From: Bradyrhizobium ivorense
Lineage (GTDB): Bacteria > Pseudomonadota > Alphaproteobacteria > Rhizobiales > Xanthobacteraceae
Direction of reading: 5' to 3'
Assembly (NCBI RefSeq): GCF_900696085.1
Contig: NZ_CAADFC020000016.1
Span: forward strand, 744,001 to 808,000
DNA length: 64,000 bases
Shown here in pieces: positions 25,690 to 34,031 of this stretch (position 1 is the stretch's first letter; each line of letters opens with the position of its first letter). The translations under genes were made by a program, and so were the position numbers. The notes beneath the pieces were generated by a model. The model saw nothing but the letters and a program-made list of their open reading frames with translations, was not told the origin of the DNA and made no database searches.

Positions 25690-26185
25690 GTCGACCGCGC
25701 CAAGCGCTTCTACGAGAACCTGGGTTGGCGACTGGATGCCGATTTCGTCAGGCCCGACGGATCCCGCGCCGTGCAATTGACGCCTCCGGGCTCGCCGGCC
25801 TCCATCCAGCTTGGCACAACGCCTCCATTGCCCCACTTCCTCATCGTGAACGACATCGAGGCGGCGCGCGCCGATCTGATCGCGCGCGGCGTCGAGGTAA
25901 GCGAAGTGTTTCATCGCGGCCCGCATGGACGCATCGCGGGTCCGGACCCGGACCGCCCAAGCTACGGCTCGCTCGCGACGTTCAGCGATCAGGACGGCAA
26001 TGTCTGGCTGGTGCCGCAGGTCACGCAGCGGCTGCCGGGACGCCTCTCTCGCCGCAGCGCTGAAGCGCGCAGCCGCCGCGCATGGCGAGCACGAGAAACG
26101 TACCGGCGGCCACGATGCCAACTGGCCCGACTGGTACGCCGCCTACATCGCCGGTGAGCAGTCCGGCCAGAAACTGCCCGACTGA
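25690..26185 (+). pseudogene. Glyoxalase/VOC-family protein, 5'-truncated and frameshifted
   Basis: It starts abruptly at VDRAKRFYENLGWRLDADF, missing the first beta strand of the family, with no start codon. PPGSPASIQLGTT and GSLATFSDQDGNVWLVPQ follow. After RLPGR the reading shifts: the expected tail (ASLAAALKRAAAAHGEHEKR to WPDWYAAYIAGEQS) is in another frame ending at 26185. It was presumably co-regulated with the divergent HxlR gene before a deletion joined the two. Confidence 0.7.
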
Positions 26186-26218
26186 CCGCGCCCGCAACAC
26201 TTGCCAGAGAGACCAGCC

Positions 26219-27578
26219 ATGACCGCGCATATCAAACCGGCCGCTCTCGCGGCGGCACACACGGACACCGACGTCATCAATCACGAGAGGCGCAATCTGC
26301 TGACCACGGCAGCGTTTGCCATCGCGGCCACGGGCGTCGCCAACCTGTTCCCGCTGCACTCGGCACCCGCTGCGACGATCGACGAAATCCGTCCGTTTCA
26401 CATCAATGTGCCCGAAGCCGACCTCGTCGATCTCCGCCGGCGCCTCGCCGCGACGCGATGGCCCGAGAAAGAGACGGTCGCCGACGACAGCCAGGGCCTG
26501 CCGCTGGCGATGCGGCAGGACCTCGTCCGCTACTGGCAATCCGATTACGACTGGCGGAAGGTGGAAGCACGGCTCAATGCCCTGCCCCAGTTCATCACTG
26601 AGATCGACGGGCTCGACATCCATTTCATTCATGTTCGCTCCAAGCATGACAATGCGCTGCCGATGATCGTCACGCATGGCTGGCCCGGCTCTGTCATCGA
26701 GCAGCTCAAAATCATCGAGCCCCTGACCAATCCGACGGCGCATGGCGGCAGTGTCGGCGACGCCTTCCACCTCGTGATCCCGTCGATGCCAGGCTACGGC
26801 TTCTCCGGCAAGCCGACGGCCACGGGCTGGGATCCGCAACGCATCGCGCGCGCCTGGCTCGTGCTGATGTTGCGGCTCGGCTACCAGAAATTCGTCGCAC
26901 AGGGCGGCGACTGGGGCTCGCCCGTTACCAATGAGATGGCCAAGCTCGGCGCACTGGAACTCATCGGCATCCATGTCAACCTGCCCGGCGTCGTTCCGCC
27001 TGATGTCTTCAAAGTGGTCGCCTCGGGCACGCCGGCTCCGGCGAACCTGTCGGCGGAAGAGTTGCACGCCTTCGATCAGCTCAAGGTACAGTTCACCAAG
27101 CGCCGCGCCTATGCGCAGATCATGGGGACGCGTCCGCAGACGCTCGCAGCTCTGACGGATTCACCGACCGGCCTTGCCGCCTGGCTGCTCGACCACGGCG
27201 ACGGCTGGGCGCAGCCGGCCTCGGCCATGCAATCGGCCGTGCTCGGGCGCTCGGTCAATGGACATCCGGCAGGCGCGCTGACGCGCGATGACGTGCTCGA
27301 CAATATCACGCTGTACTGGGTGACCAATACCGCGATTTCCTCGGCGCGGGGAAAACAAGATCAACCTCTATCTGCCCGCCGACGTCTCGATCCCGGCGGC
27401 CGTGACGGCATTTCCCGGCGAGAGTTTTGTCGCGCCGCGGAGCTGGGCCGAGAAGGCCTATCACAAGCTGATCTATTTCCATCAGGCCGAAGCCGGCGGC
27501 CACTTCGCCGCCTGGGAGCAGCCGGACATCTTCAGTAGAGAAGTCCGCGACGCCTTCCGCTCTCTCCGCGCAGCCTGA
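26219..27578 (+). pseudogene. Epoxide hydrolase (EHN plus alpha/beta hydrolase), frameshifted near the C-terminus
   Basis: It begins MTAHIKPAALAAAH with a Tat/Sec-like leader (RRNLLTTAAFAIAATGVA). The epoxide-hydrolase N-terminal domain (IRPFHINVPEADLVDLRRRL) is followed by the hydrolase core with nucleophile Asp in AQGGDWGSPV and the HGWPGSV oxyanion motif. Near 27348, after NTAISSAR, the frame breaks; INLYLPADVSIPAAVTAFPG and the catalytic-His motif AGGHFAAWEQP continue in a second frame to a stop at 27578. The pattern fits a 7-8 base deletion. The unshifted product (445 codons from 26201) lacks the catalytic His and should be inactive. Confidence 0.8.
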
Positions 27579-27579
27579 T

Positions 27580-27804
27580 CTGATCACATCGGCGCGCGCA
27601 TGCCTGAAGGACGAACCCGGCACCCTGCAATTCGAAGCGGTGCTGCCTCGCGACGACCTATCCCGAATCCTCATCTATGAAGTCTACCAGGATGACGCAG
27701 CTTTCGAGGACCACCGTGCCGCCGCGTCAATCAAGCAATTCCGCGAAGAGACAGCCGACACCGTCATCAAAGTCATCGCGACCAGATGCACACCGATTGA
27801 ATAG
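27580..27804 (+). pseudogene. Antibiotic biosynthesis monooxygenase-like (ABM) protein, 5' truncated
   Basis: The frame reads RACLKDEPGTLQFEAVLPRD, then ILIYEVYQDDAAFEDHRAA and stops at 27804. EPGTLQFE and YEVYQDDAAFEDH are ABM-family signatures, but the first 20 or so residues and any start codon are missing; the fragment begins immediately after the epoxide hydrolase remnant. It was probably a quinol-monooxygenase-type dimeric enzyme. Confidence 0.6.
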
Positions 27805-27826
27805 CCAAGACCGCAGGGGAAGCAGC

Positions 27827-28207
27827 ATGAAATTCATTTATGCCGCCGCATTGGCATTTTGTTGTCTGCCTTGTCGGCTTTAATTCCGCAAACGCACAAG
27901 AGACCGCCATGAAAACGACGCCGACGACCAAAATTCTCGCCATCGGGACCATCAATCCCGGTTTTGAACAAGCGCAGGTGTTTGCCGTCCTGCCGGATGA
28001 GGTTCGGGAAACCGTCGACCTCTACCTCGAGGGCAAGATCGAGCCATGGTACTCGCTGCAGGGAAGCGGGGCGTGGTGTTCATCATCAACGCCACCGATC
28101 CTGCCGTCGCCCACGAAATGCTCGAGAAGCTGCCCTTGGGTAAAGCGCATATGATCAGCTTCGAGTTGATCCCCATTGGTCCGCTCAACCCGCTTCGCTT
28201 CTTGTAG
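27827..28207 (+). pseudogene. YciI/muconolactone-isomerase-like exported protein with two frameshifts
   Basis: GGGGA precedes MKFIYAAALAFCCLPCR, the start of a signal peptide that stops prematurely. The expected continuation SANAQETAMKTTPTTKILAI to DLYLEGKIEPWYSLQG is in a second frame, and GVVFIINATDPAVAHEMLEK to PIGPLNPLRFL is in a third. Two small indels (near 27875 and 28065) would restore one protein of about 125 residues. Related rhizobial proteins ending PLGPLNPLR are recalled but uncharacterised. Confidence 0.65.
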
Positions 28208-28244
28208 GGCATGCAGCCGAAACCTTGAAATGTGTGGGGACATC

Positions 28245-29120
28245 ATGTCACAGCCGGTGAACGACAAGACGATCGATTTTGTCGAGATCGACCAGGATAT
28301 CACGCTCAGGCGCATGGTTCTGCGCAGCGCGAATCCGAAGGGGGCCGTCCTCTTCCTGCATGGGTTTCCGGAGACCTTGTACGCGTGGAAGGACGTCGCC
28401 AGGGCGTTGGCCGATGAGTACGAGGTCCACGCTTTCGACTGGCCGGGTTATGGCCTCTCATCGAGGCCAACGGTCGACAGGTTTTCCTATGCGCCCAGAG
28501 ACTACGCGCAAATTCTGGATCGATACATCGGCAAAGCGGGGATCGACACATCGAAGCTGACGATCTACGCGACCGATATCGGCGCGCTACCGACCCTCCT
28601 GCTGGCCGTGGAAAGACCCAATCTCGCAAGGATGATCATCGTGGGCGATTTCGCCCCGTTCAACAGGCCCCAACACATGTTCGCGAGCTTGCAAAGCCTC
28701 AAGGAGGGACCCGCGATGGCTCAGGTCCGCGCCAACATGAACGCCAATCGCGACGAGATTCTGCAGAACCCCTTCACGAGAGGTCTGCCCGCGGAAGCGC
28801 ACTTTGAAATTGCGCGCGAGTTCAAGGACGACATGGCCGAGGGATGGACCCAGGGAGCGATGACGTCGGTTGACGCGTTCTCCCGCTACTACTCTCACTT
28901 CACGCGAGAGCAGGACCACTTCGAATCGCAACTTGCCAGGCTCAAGACACCTTTGAAGATCGTCTGGGGCGAGAAAGACCTCTATATCAACAAGGAGATG
29001 GGAGTGGAGTTCGCCGAGCGCGTCCGCGCGAAACTGACACTTCTTCCGGGCATAGGGCACTTCCCACACCTGCAAAATCCAATGCTGACAATCGAGGAGA
29101 TTCGTGGCGCCCTCCGATGA
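28245..29120 (+). CDS. Alpha/beta hydrolase (epoxide hydrolase/haloalkane dehalogenase-like)
   Basis: 291 residues from MSQPVNDK, with GGGGA just upstream. HGFPETLYAWKD gives the oxyanion-hole HG motif. The nucleophile elbow reads YATDIGALP, with Asp in the nucleophile position as in epoxide hydrolases and haloalkane dehalogenases. The acid is likely in VWGEKDLYI and the base in GIGHFPHLQNP. All catalytic elements are present, in contrast to the broken hydrolase at 26219. No signal peptide. Substrate unknown. Confidence 0.85.
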   Translation: MSQPVNDKTIDFVEIDQDITLRRMVLRSANPKGAVLFLHGFPETLYAWKDVARALADEYEVHAFDWPGYGLSSRPTVDRFSYAPRDYAQILDRYIGKAGIDTSKLTIYATDIGALPTLLLAVERPNLARMIIVGDFAPFNRPQHMFASLQSLKEGPAMAQVRANMNANRDEILQNPFTRGLPAEAHFEIAREFKDDMAEGWTQGAMTSVDAFSRYYSHFTREQDHFESQLARLKTPLKIVWGEKDLYINKEMGVEFAERVRAKLTLLPGIGHFPHLQNPMLTIEEIRGALR

Positions 29121-29355
29121 TGACCGGCGAACGGAGCGAAAATGGCACGTGCATTCCCTTCGCGTATACCATCAGACACTTGGGATGCCGATCAGTCCTC
29201 GGATGCCGATTCACAATCAACTGCTGTACGGCATCCCGCGTAGGCCAAAGCCTGCCCAGGAGGTCTTGCTAATCGCCAAACCGCGAGCGTGGATAGAGAA
29301 ATTGGCGCCTGTGCTGGATATGAGGCTTGTACCGATGCTGCCTTGTGATGGCCAG

Positions 29356-30585
29356 TCACTCCGCCGCGAGCGCATGGCGTCGCAATGGCAATCCAAGTCG
29401 CACCCATACGTCGACCAGCGCTTCAGCCAGCGCGTCGATCAGTGCGTCATCATGGTAGGGCGTCGGCGTGATGCGCAGCCGCTCGGTGCCGCGCGGGACA
29501 GTCGGATAATTGATCGGCTGCACATAGATGCCGTGCTCGGCGAGCAGGAGATCGCTCGCCTCCTTACACGTCTCCGCATCCCCCATCATGACGGGCACAA
29601 TGTGCGTCTCGCTGGGCATGACCGGTAGGCCTGCAGAATTGAGCACGACCTTGACCCGCGCCGCGCGTTCCTGGTGGCGATCGCGCTCCCATTGCGACGC
29701 CTTGAGGTGTCGGATCGCCGCAGTCGCGGCGGCGCAAACCGCCGGCGGCAGTGCGGTGGTGAAAATGAAACCCGCCGCGTAGGAGCGCACCGCATCGATG
29801 ATATCGGCATTTGCCGCGATGTAGCCGCCGAGACCGCCGAAGGCCTTCGCAAGCGTCCCCTCGACCACGTCAATGCGGTGCAAGGCCCCTTCCCGCGCGG
29901 CAATGCCGGCGCCGGCCGGGCCGTACATGCCGGCCGAATGGACCTCATCGATATAGGTCATGGCTCCGTAGCGCTCTGCAAGATCGCAGATCCGCTTCAC
30001 AGGCGCGACGTCGCCGTCCATCGAATAGAGCGCTTCGAACACGATCAGCTTCGGGCGTTCCGGAGGCTCCGCCGCCAGCAACTCTTCGAGATGGGCAACG
30101 TCGTTGTGGCGCCAGATCTTCTTGTCCACGCCCGCACGCCGCACGCCTTCGATCATCGAATTGTGGTTCCAGGCGTCCGACAGGATCACGCAATCAGGAA
30201 GCAGCCCGGCAATGGTAGGGATGCCGGTTTCGTTGGATACGTAGCCCGAGGTGAAGACCAGCGCCGCTTCCTTGCCGTGGAGGTCAGCGAGTTCGCGCTC
30301 CAACTCGACCAGCGGATGGTTGGTGCCGGAAATATTGCGCGTACCACCGGCGCCCGCGCCCATCCGCGTCGCCGTTTCAACCATCGCGCCGATCACCTTG
30401 GGATGCTGGCCCATGCCCAGGTAATCGTTCGAGCACCAGATCACGACCGGACGCGGTCCATCTGGAGAATGCCATGTTGCGCGCGGGAAACGCCCGGCGA
30501 TGCGCTCGAGATCGGCGAACACGCGGTAGCGCCGTTCCTGATGCAGGCGGGCAAGCGCGGCGGAAAAAAATCGATCGTAGGTCAT
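29356..30585 (-). CDS. hemA: 5-aminolevulinate synthase
   Basis: PLP-dependent enzyme condensing glycine and succinyl-CoA to 5-aminolevulinate, the first step of heme synthesis by the C4 pathway of alphaproteobacteria. 409 residues from MTYDRFF, with GGAGA upstream. CSNDYLGMGQHP, DEVHSAGMYG and the PLP lysine in EGTLAKAFGG are all present. No FNR/FixK-type TTGA-N6-TCAA box was found in the 100 bases upstream. Near heme-using oxidase genes in the wider region, it may supply extra heme; it could be a second genomic copy. Confidence 0.95.
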   Translation of the reverse strand: MTYDRFFSAALARLHQERRYRVFADLERIAGRFPRATWHSPDGPRPVVIWCSNDYLGMGQHPKVIGAMVETATRMGAGAGGTRNISGTNHPLVELERELADLHGKEAALVFTSGYVSNETGIPTIAGLLPDCVILSDAWNHNSMIEGVRRAGVDKKIWRHNDVAHLEELLAAEPPERPKLIVFEALYSMDGDVAPVKRICDLAERYGAMTYIDEVHSAGMYGPAGAGIAAREGALHRIDVVEGTLAKAFGGLGGYIAANADIIDAVRSYAAGFIFTTALPPAVCAAATAAIRHLKASQWERDRHQERAARVKVVLNSAGLPVMPSETHIVPVMMGDAETCKEASDLLLAEHGIYVQPINYPTVPRGTERLRITPTPYHDDALIDALAEALVDVWVRLGLPLRRHALAAE

Positions 30586-30687
30586 AGAGCAACATCTCCG
30601 TCCAAGTTTGCGCTCAACGATCGGCATTCCCGCGATCCAGAAGGCCGTGATGCCCATGCAATCGTGGCGAATGCGTCGATCATGTCG

Positions 30688-31050
30688 TCAACTTCGCTCG
30701 GCGGTCCAATAGCCCGAGCAACGCGAACTTCCCGAATAGCCGCTCCATGTCCCGCGACCTGAACTGCCCAAAAGCCGGCCTGAGCCGGACGCGTATTTGT
30801 CCTGAACAGTCACGGAAGCGCGAACGGTGCCGGAGCGCGTTACATAGCCTCTGAACTTCACCAGATTCGGATGCATGACGACGCCATTGTTGACGTTGAC
30901 CGAGAAATTGTAGGTCGGATCGCAAGCGCCCCTTTGCGTCACGAAGCGAAGATCCCAAGACCCATCATACGCGGAGCGCGCCTGCGCGACGGAGAAGGAT
31001 GCGAGCAAGCAACTCGCCGCTGCAGCATAAGTGAGAAGCTTCTTCATCAT
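30688..31050 (-). CDS. Small secreted protein, 120 aa
   Basis: Signal peptide MMKKLLTYAAAASCLLASFS with cleavage near AQARS. The mature part is Gly/Ser-rich (GSGRLLGSSGRGTWSGYSGS) with paired cysteines (GACDPTY, SRCSGYW), suggesting a small disulfide-linked beta protein. GGAG precedes two adjacent ATGs (31050 and 31047). Homologs in Bradyrhizobium are known only as hypothetical proteins (recalled). Upstream of hemA on the same strand, with a 102-base gap. Confidence 0.7.
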   Translation of the reverse strand: MMKKLLTYAAAASCLLASFSVAQARSAYDGSWDLRFVTQRGACDPTYNFSVNVNNGVVMHPNLVKFRGYVTRSGTVRASVTVQDKYASGSGRLLGSSGRGTWSGYSGSSRCSGYWTAERS

Positions 31051-31130
31051 GTGCTCCAAGGTTGTGGTCGTTGATTACTCCGATCCAAGAAACCTCCGCA
31101 TCCTTCCGATCCAACACGTCAATCGAACGG

Positions 31131-31166
31131 AGGGCGCGGCCGGTCCCCGGGAGGGGAAGGACCGGC
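31131..31166. terminator. Strong GC-rich hairpin
   Basis: A perfect 12-bp inverted repeat CGCGGCCGGTCC / GGACCGGCCGCG with a 12-base loop, between the genes at 31338 and 31050. No T-run on either side; terminator or RNA stability element. Confidence 0.45.
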
Positions 31167-31337
31167 CGCGAGCAGGCCCGGCGAGAACAAGGGTCGGGAA
31201 CGCGCCGGGCACCGAACACTTGCGAAGCCGTCTGCCTCGCGAGGCAAATCGATACGCGACCAGGCAGCGAGGAGCGAGTGAAGCGATCCAAATTCCTGCA
31301 AATCGTGACGACCGGCCTCATCCGCCGCGCCTTCGCC

Positions 31338-32057
31338 TTACGAAAAGGTTACGTCGCTGATGTCGATCGACACCATCAGCATATCCAGGATCGGACGCCG
31401 GTCGGGGCCGCGCGTATAGGCGCGCCGCTTGCTCGGCAAGCGCATGCCGTTTGCCTCGGTATATTCCAGCATCAGTTGCGCGGCGGGGAAGCCACCGGCG
31501 ATGTTGACACTGTAGTCGTGGCGGCGGAGCTCAAGTTGCTCGTCAAAGAAGAAATCCTGAACCTGGCAATGCGTCTCGATCGCGCCGGGAAAATAGACAC
31601 GCAACACCCGCCATGTCTCCTTGCCCTCTTGCCAAGGGGCAGTCTCCTCGACACGGAAGCCATCCATCGCAAAGGCAAAGGGCGTCGCGAGATAGGTCCA
31701 TAGGGCTTCGCCGTTGAAATAGGCGCGATGCAGGGGATCCCAGGGCGTGTGCATCTGGTGTCCGGCGAATGAGTCCCTGGGCATGCGCCGCTCGGCAACG
31801 GCCGTTCCGTCGAGCTTCTCGATGGCGATGCGGTCTGGGGTGAACATTGTGCGCTGATCGGCCACGCCATAAGGTGTGACGGACGATCGCTCCTCGTGCA
31901 GCCATACAGTCATGCGGCGCGGATTCGCGTCCTGCAGGACGCCTTTCAAGGCAAAGAAGCCGCCGCCGCTGACAATCGTGGCCTCAACCTTGTTGTAGCT
32001 ACGCCAGCGCTCCAGACCGCCGTGGGCGTTGAGAACTTTCGTGAGTAACTCGTTCAT
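31338..32057 (-). CDS. Conserved hypothetical protein, 239 aa
   Basis: Soluble, no signal peptide. The start (MNELLTKVLNAHGGLERWRS) overlaps the flavin reductase stop by four bases (ATGA), implying translational coupling. NAHGGLERWRSYNKVEATI and HRAYFNGEALWTYLATPFAF are the best-conserved-looking stretches; the repeated strand pattern suggests a lipid-binding-like beta barrel (LolA/VioE-like), which is inference. I do not recognise a named family. It probably works with the flavin reductase. Confidence 0.7.
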   Translation of the reverse strand: MNELLTKVLNAHGGLERWRSYNKVEATIVSGGGFFALKGVLQDANPRRMTVWLHEERSSVTPYGVADQRTMFTPDRIAIEKLDGTAVAERRMPRDSFAGHQMHTPWDPLHRAYFNGEALWTYLATPFAFAMDGFRVEETAPWQEGKETWRVLRVYFPGAIETHCQVQDFFFDEQLELRRHDYSVNIAGGFPAAQLMLEYTEANGMRLPSKRRAYTRGPDRRPILDMLMVSIDISDVTFS

Positions 32058-32680
32058 GGCTTTTCTTTCCAATCTTCAAGAGCGATCGCGGGCATTTCGA
32101 AACGATCGCGCGTGCGCGTATACCAGCCGCCTTCCATGCGTCCGATCAGGTCAAGCTTTTCGGCATCGACGTGCTGGCGCGCCGCGTTGGTCACAGCCTC
32201 GTCCTTGACATGCACCATCAGGATCCTGCCGAGCACCAGGCTGAAGCTGCCGAGCGCGATTTCCTGCATGAAGGTGCACTCCATCGAGACCGGCGCATCC
32301 GCGATACGGGGAACGCCGACCCGTATCGAGGGTGCCAGCGACAGTTCCGCCTCTTTCAGCTCCTCGACGCCTCTTGGAAAGGCAATTGACGTGACGCGCA
32401 TCTGCTCGGCCAGTGCGAACGGCACCAGATTGACGACGAACTGCTCGTTGCCGCGAATATTGGCGCGCGTGTCCTTTGGCTCAGCCGGTTCCTTGCTGCC
32501 AATGCCAATACCGACGGTCGCGGGGTCGCTGCCGAAGACATTGAAGAATGAGAACGGCGCGGCGTTGATGGCCCCGGCAGCATCACGCGTGGTCACCCAT
32601 GCGATCGGCCGCGGCAAAACTGTCGCCAGCAGCAATTTGTAGCGCTCGGGCGCGCCCATCCTTTCGAAATCGAACTCCAC
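32054..32680 (-). CDS. Flavin reductase family protein (FMN-binding split barrel)
   Basis: 208 residues from a GTG preceded by GGAGAAGCT. LPRPIAWVTTRDAAGAINAA and PFSFFNVFGSDPATVGIGIG are the typical FMN-binding split-barrel motifs; FVVNLVPFALAEQM follows. Such proteins supply reduced flavin to monooxygenases or act as redox enzymes themselves. Overlaps the downstream hypothetical gene, with which it forms a two-gene operon. Confidence 0.85.
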   Translation of the reverse strand: MEFDFERMGAPERYKLLLATVLPRPIAWVTTRDAAGAINAAPFSFFNVFGSDPATVGIGIGSKEPAEPKDTRANIRGNEQFVVNLVPFALAEQMRVTSIAFPRGVEELKEAELSLAPSIRVGVPRIADAPVSMECTFMQEIALGSFSLVLGRILMVHVKDEAVTNAARQHVDAEKLDLIGRMEGGWYTRTRDRFEMPAIALEDWKEKP

Positions 32681-32787
32681 AGCTTCTCCAATCCTCAGCT
32701 TGCGTGGCCGATCCGGTAGGAGCTAAAGCGCGATGGGATCAGATTGAATCACCATCGCGCGTTGGCTCTTTGGTTACGCATAAGCCG

Positions 32788-33041
32788 TCAGCTTTGAGGC
32801 TTGCTGCCGAGAAGCTGCTTGTGCGCCGTCAAGACCTGGATCTGACTGGGCGAGGCAGGCATGCCACCCAGCGTGAGCGCGGGGACGGAGGAAGTCTCCT
32901 CAACATGCCCTGCACCCATCACGGAAACCTGGTGCGCGGTGATCGGGAAGCCTGTTGATTCATAAATGGGGAGTTCGGCAGCGGCGGCCGCATCGATTCC
33001 GTTCGCGATGGCGAGGCGGCAAACGGCACTAAACGTTTCAT
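32788..33041 (-). pseudogene. Small exported protein, one-base frameshift in the signal peptide
   Basis: An AAAGGAG site lies eight bases before ATG AAA CGT at 33041, but that frame ends after about 40 codons. Shifting one base gives FSAVCRLAIANGIDAAAAAE, a signal-peptide end, and then ELPIYESTGFPITAHQVSVM to HKQLLGSKPQS with a TGA at 32788. The intact protein would be about 84 residues. A single missing base at about codon 3 explains it: real decay, a sequencing error, or phase-variable-type expression. Confidence 0.6.
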
Positions 33042-33091
33042 GACTACATCTCCTTTGGTTCGACTTTCCTTAGGTTACGGTGGTGATTGGG

Positions 33092-33931
33092 TTACTTTGC
33101 AGACGCTACGGCAGCCTTCGGCGTGGGGCCGTTCGCTCCGACCCCGTATCGGGGAGCGGGAACGGCGCTTGAGAGCTTGCCGGACATCGCGCGGCGCGCG
33201 GCCTCGTATCTATCCCAGTCGGCCTTGTCGGCGAGCGCGGGAATGGTGACGACCTCACCCTGGTCGAGACCGGCCAGAGCGGCGTCGACCATGTCGTCGG
33301 CGGACATCACGATCGCAGCCGGGAGGTGGTGCAACGGCACGCCGGCGACGTCCCAGAAATCTGTCGCGGTTGCGCCGGGCAGGACGGCCTGGATGCGCAC
33401 ACCCTTCTCGGCGAGTTCGTGATGCAGCGAGAGCGAGAAAGCCAACACGTAGGCCTTGCTGCCACCGTAAACGCCATTGAGCGTCTCGGGAGAAATCGCG
33501 ACAATCGACGAAATGTTGATGATGGTGCCGACGCCACGGGCGACGAAGCCCGGGGCTGCGGCATAGCTCAGGCGCGTGAGCGCGCCGACATTGAGGCGGA
33601 TCATCTCATCCATTTTCGCGACGTCGGCGTTGAGCAGCGGCGCTGTGGCCCCGACGCCGGCATTGTTGACCAGGAGCGTGATGTCCGCGTTGGCGCGCAA
33701 GATCGCCTCGATCTTGGCGAGATCCGTCTTGTCGTTGAGGTCGGCTGCGACCGTATCAACGGAGCGGCCGCTTGAACTGCGCAAGCGCTGCGCCAGGCTG
33801 GCGAGACGGGTCTTGTCGCGGGCGACCAGGATCAGGTCATAACCACGCTTGGCCAGACGATCGGCATAGATGGCTCCGATGCCGGCGGATGCGCCCGTGA
33901 TGAGGGCAGTGCCTTGGGTCGTAGTGCTCAT
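33092..33931 (-). CDS. Short-chain dehydrogenase/reductase (SDR)
   Basis: 279 residues. The NAD(P) motif TGASAGIGAIY is at residues 13-23, NNAG follows, and the catalytic Ser (ISSIVAI) and YGGSK pair are intact. AAGGAG precedes the ATG. It is divergent from the LysR gene at 34032, the classic arrangement for a LysR-controlled oxidoreductase; a TTCC-N7-GGAA repeat and a TTCCGGAA (33965-33972) lie in the 100-base intergenic region. Substrate unknown. Confidence 0.9.
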   Translation of the reverse strand: MSTTTQGTALITGASAGIGAIYADRLAKRGYDLILVARDKTRLASLAQRLRSSSGRSVDTVAADLNDKTDLAKIEAILRANADITLLVNNAGVGATAPLLNADVAKMDEMIRLNVGALTRLSYAAAPGFVARGVGTIINISSIVAISPETLNGVYGGSKAYVLAFSLSLHHELAEKGVRIQAVLPGATATDFWDVAGVPLHHLPAAIVMSADDMVDAALAGLDQGEVVTIPALADKADWDRYEAARRAMSGKLSSAVPAPRYGVGANGPTPKAAVASAK

Positions 33932-34005
33932 GGACGTTCTCCTTTGCCGCCCACACCTATGACCTTCCGGAATTTGACGCTATACGTTAATTTTGAGAGT
34001 TATCT

Positions 34006-34020
34006 TTCCACAAAACGGAA
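34006..34020. promoter_or_regulatory. Inverted repeat TTCC-N7-GGAA (site C) at the second LysR gene
   Basis: TTCC-ACAAAAC-GGAA in the divergent SDR/LysR intergenic region. Its GGAAG arm doubles as the Shine-Dalgarno of the LysR gene starting at 34032, exactly as site B does for the paralog. Confidence 0.5.
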
Positions 34021-34031
34021 GGGACGGACCG

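Noticed and set aside
24736..26121. A 461-codon minus-strand frame read as one long protein
   Set aside because: Only its middle matches a family (HxlR); the rest is antisense to the MaoC and glyoxalase genes.
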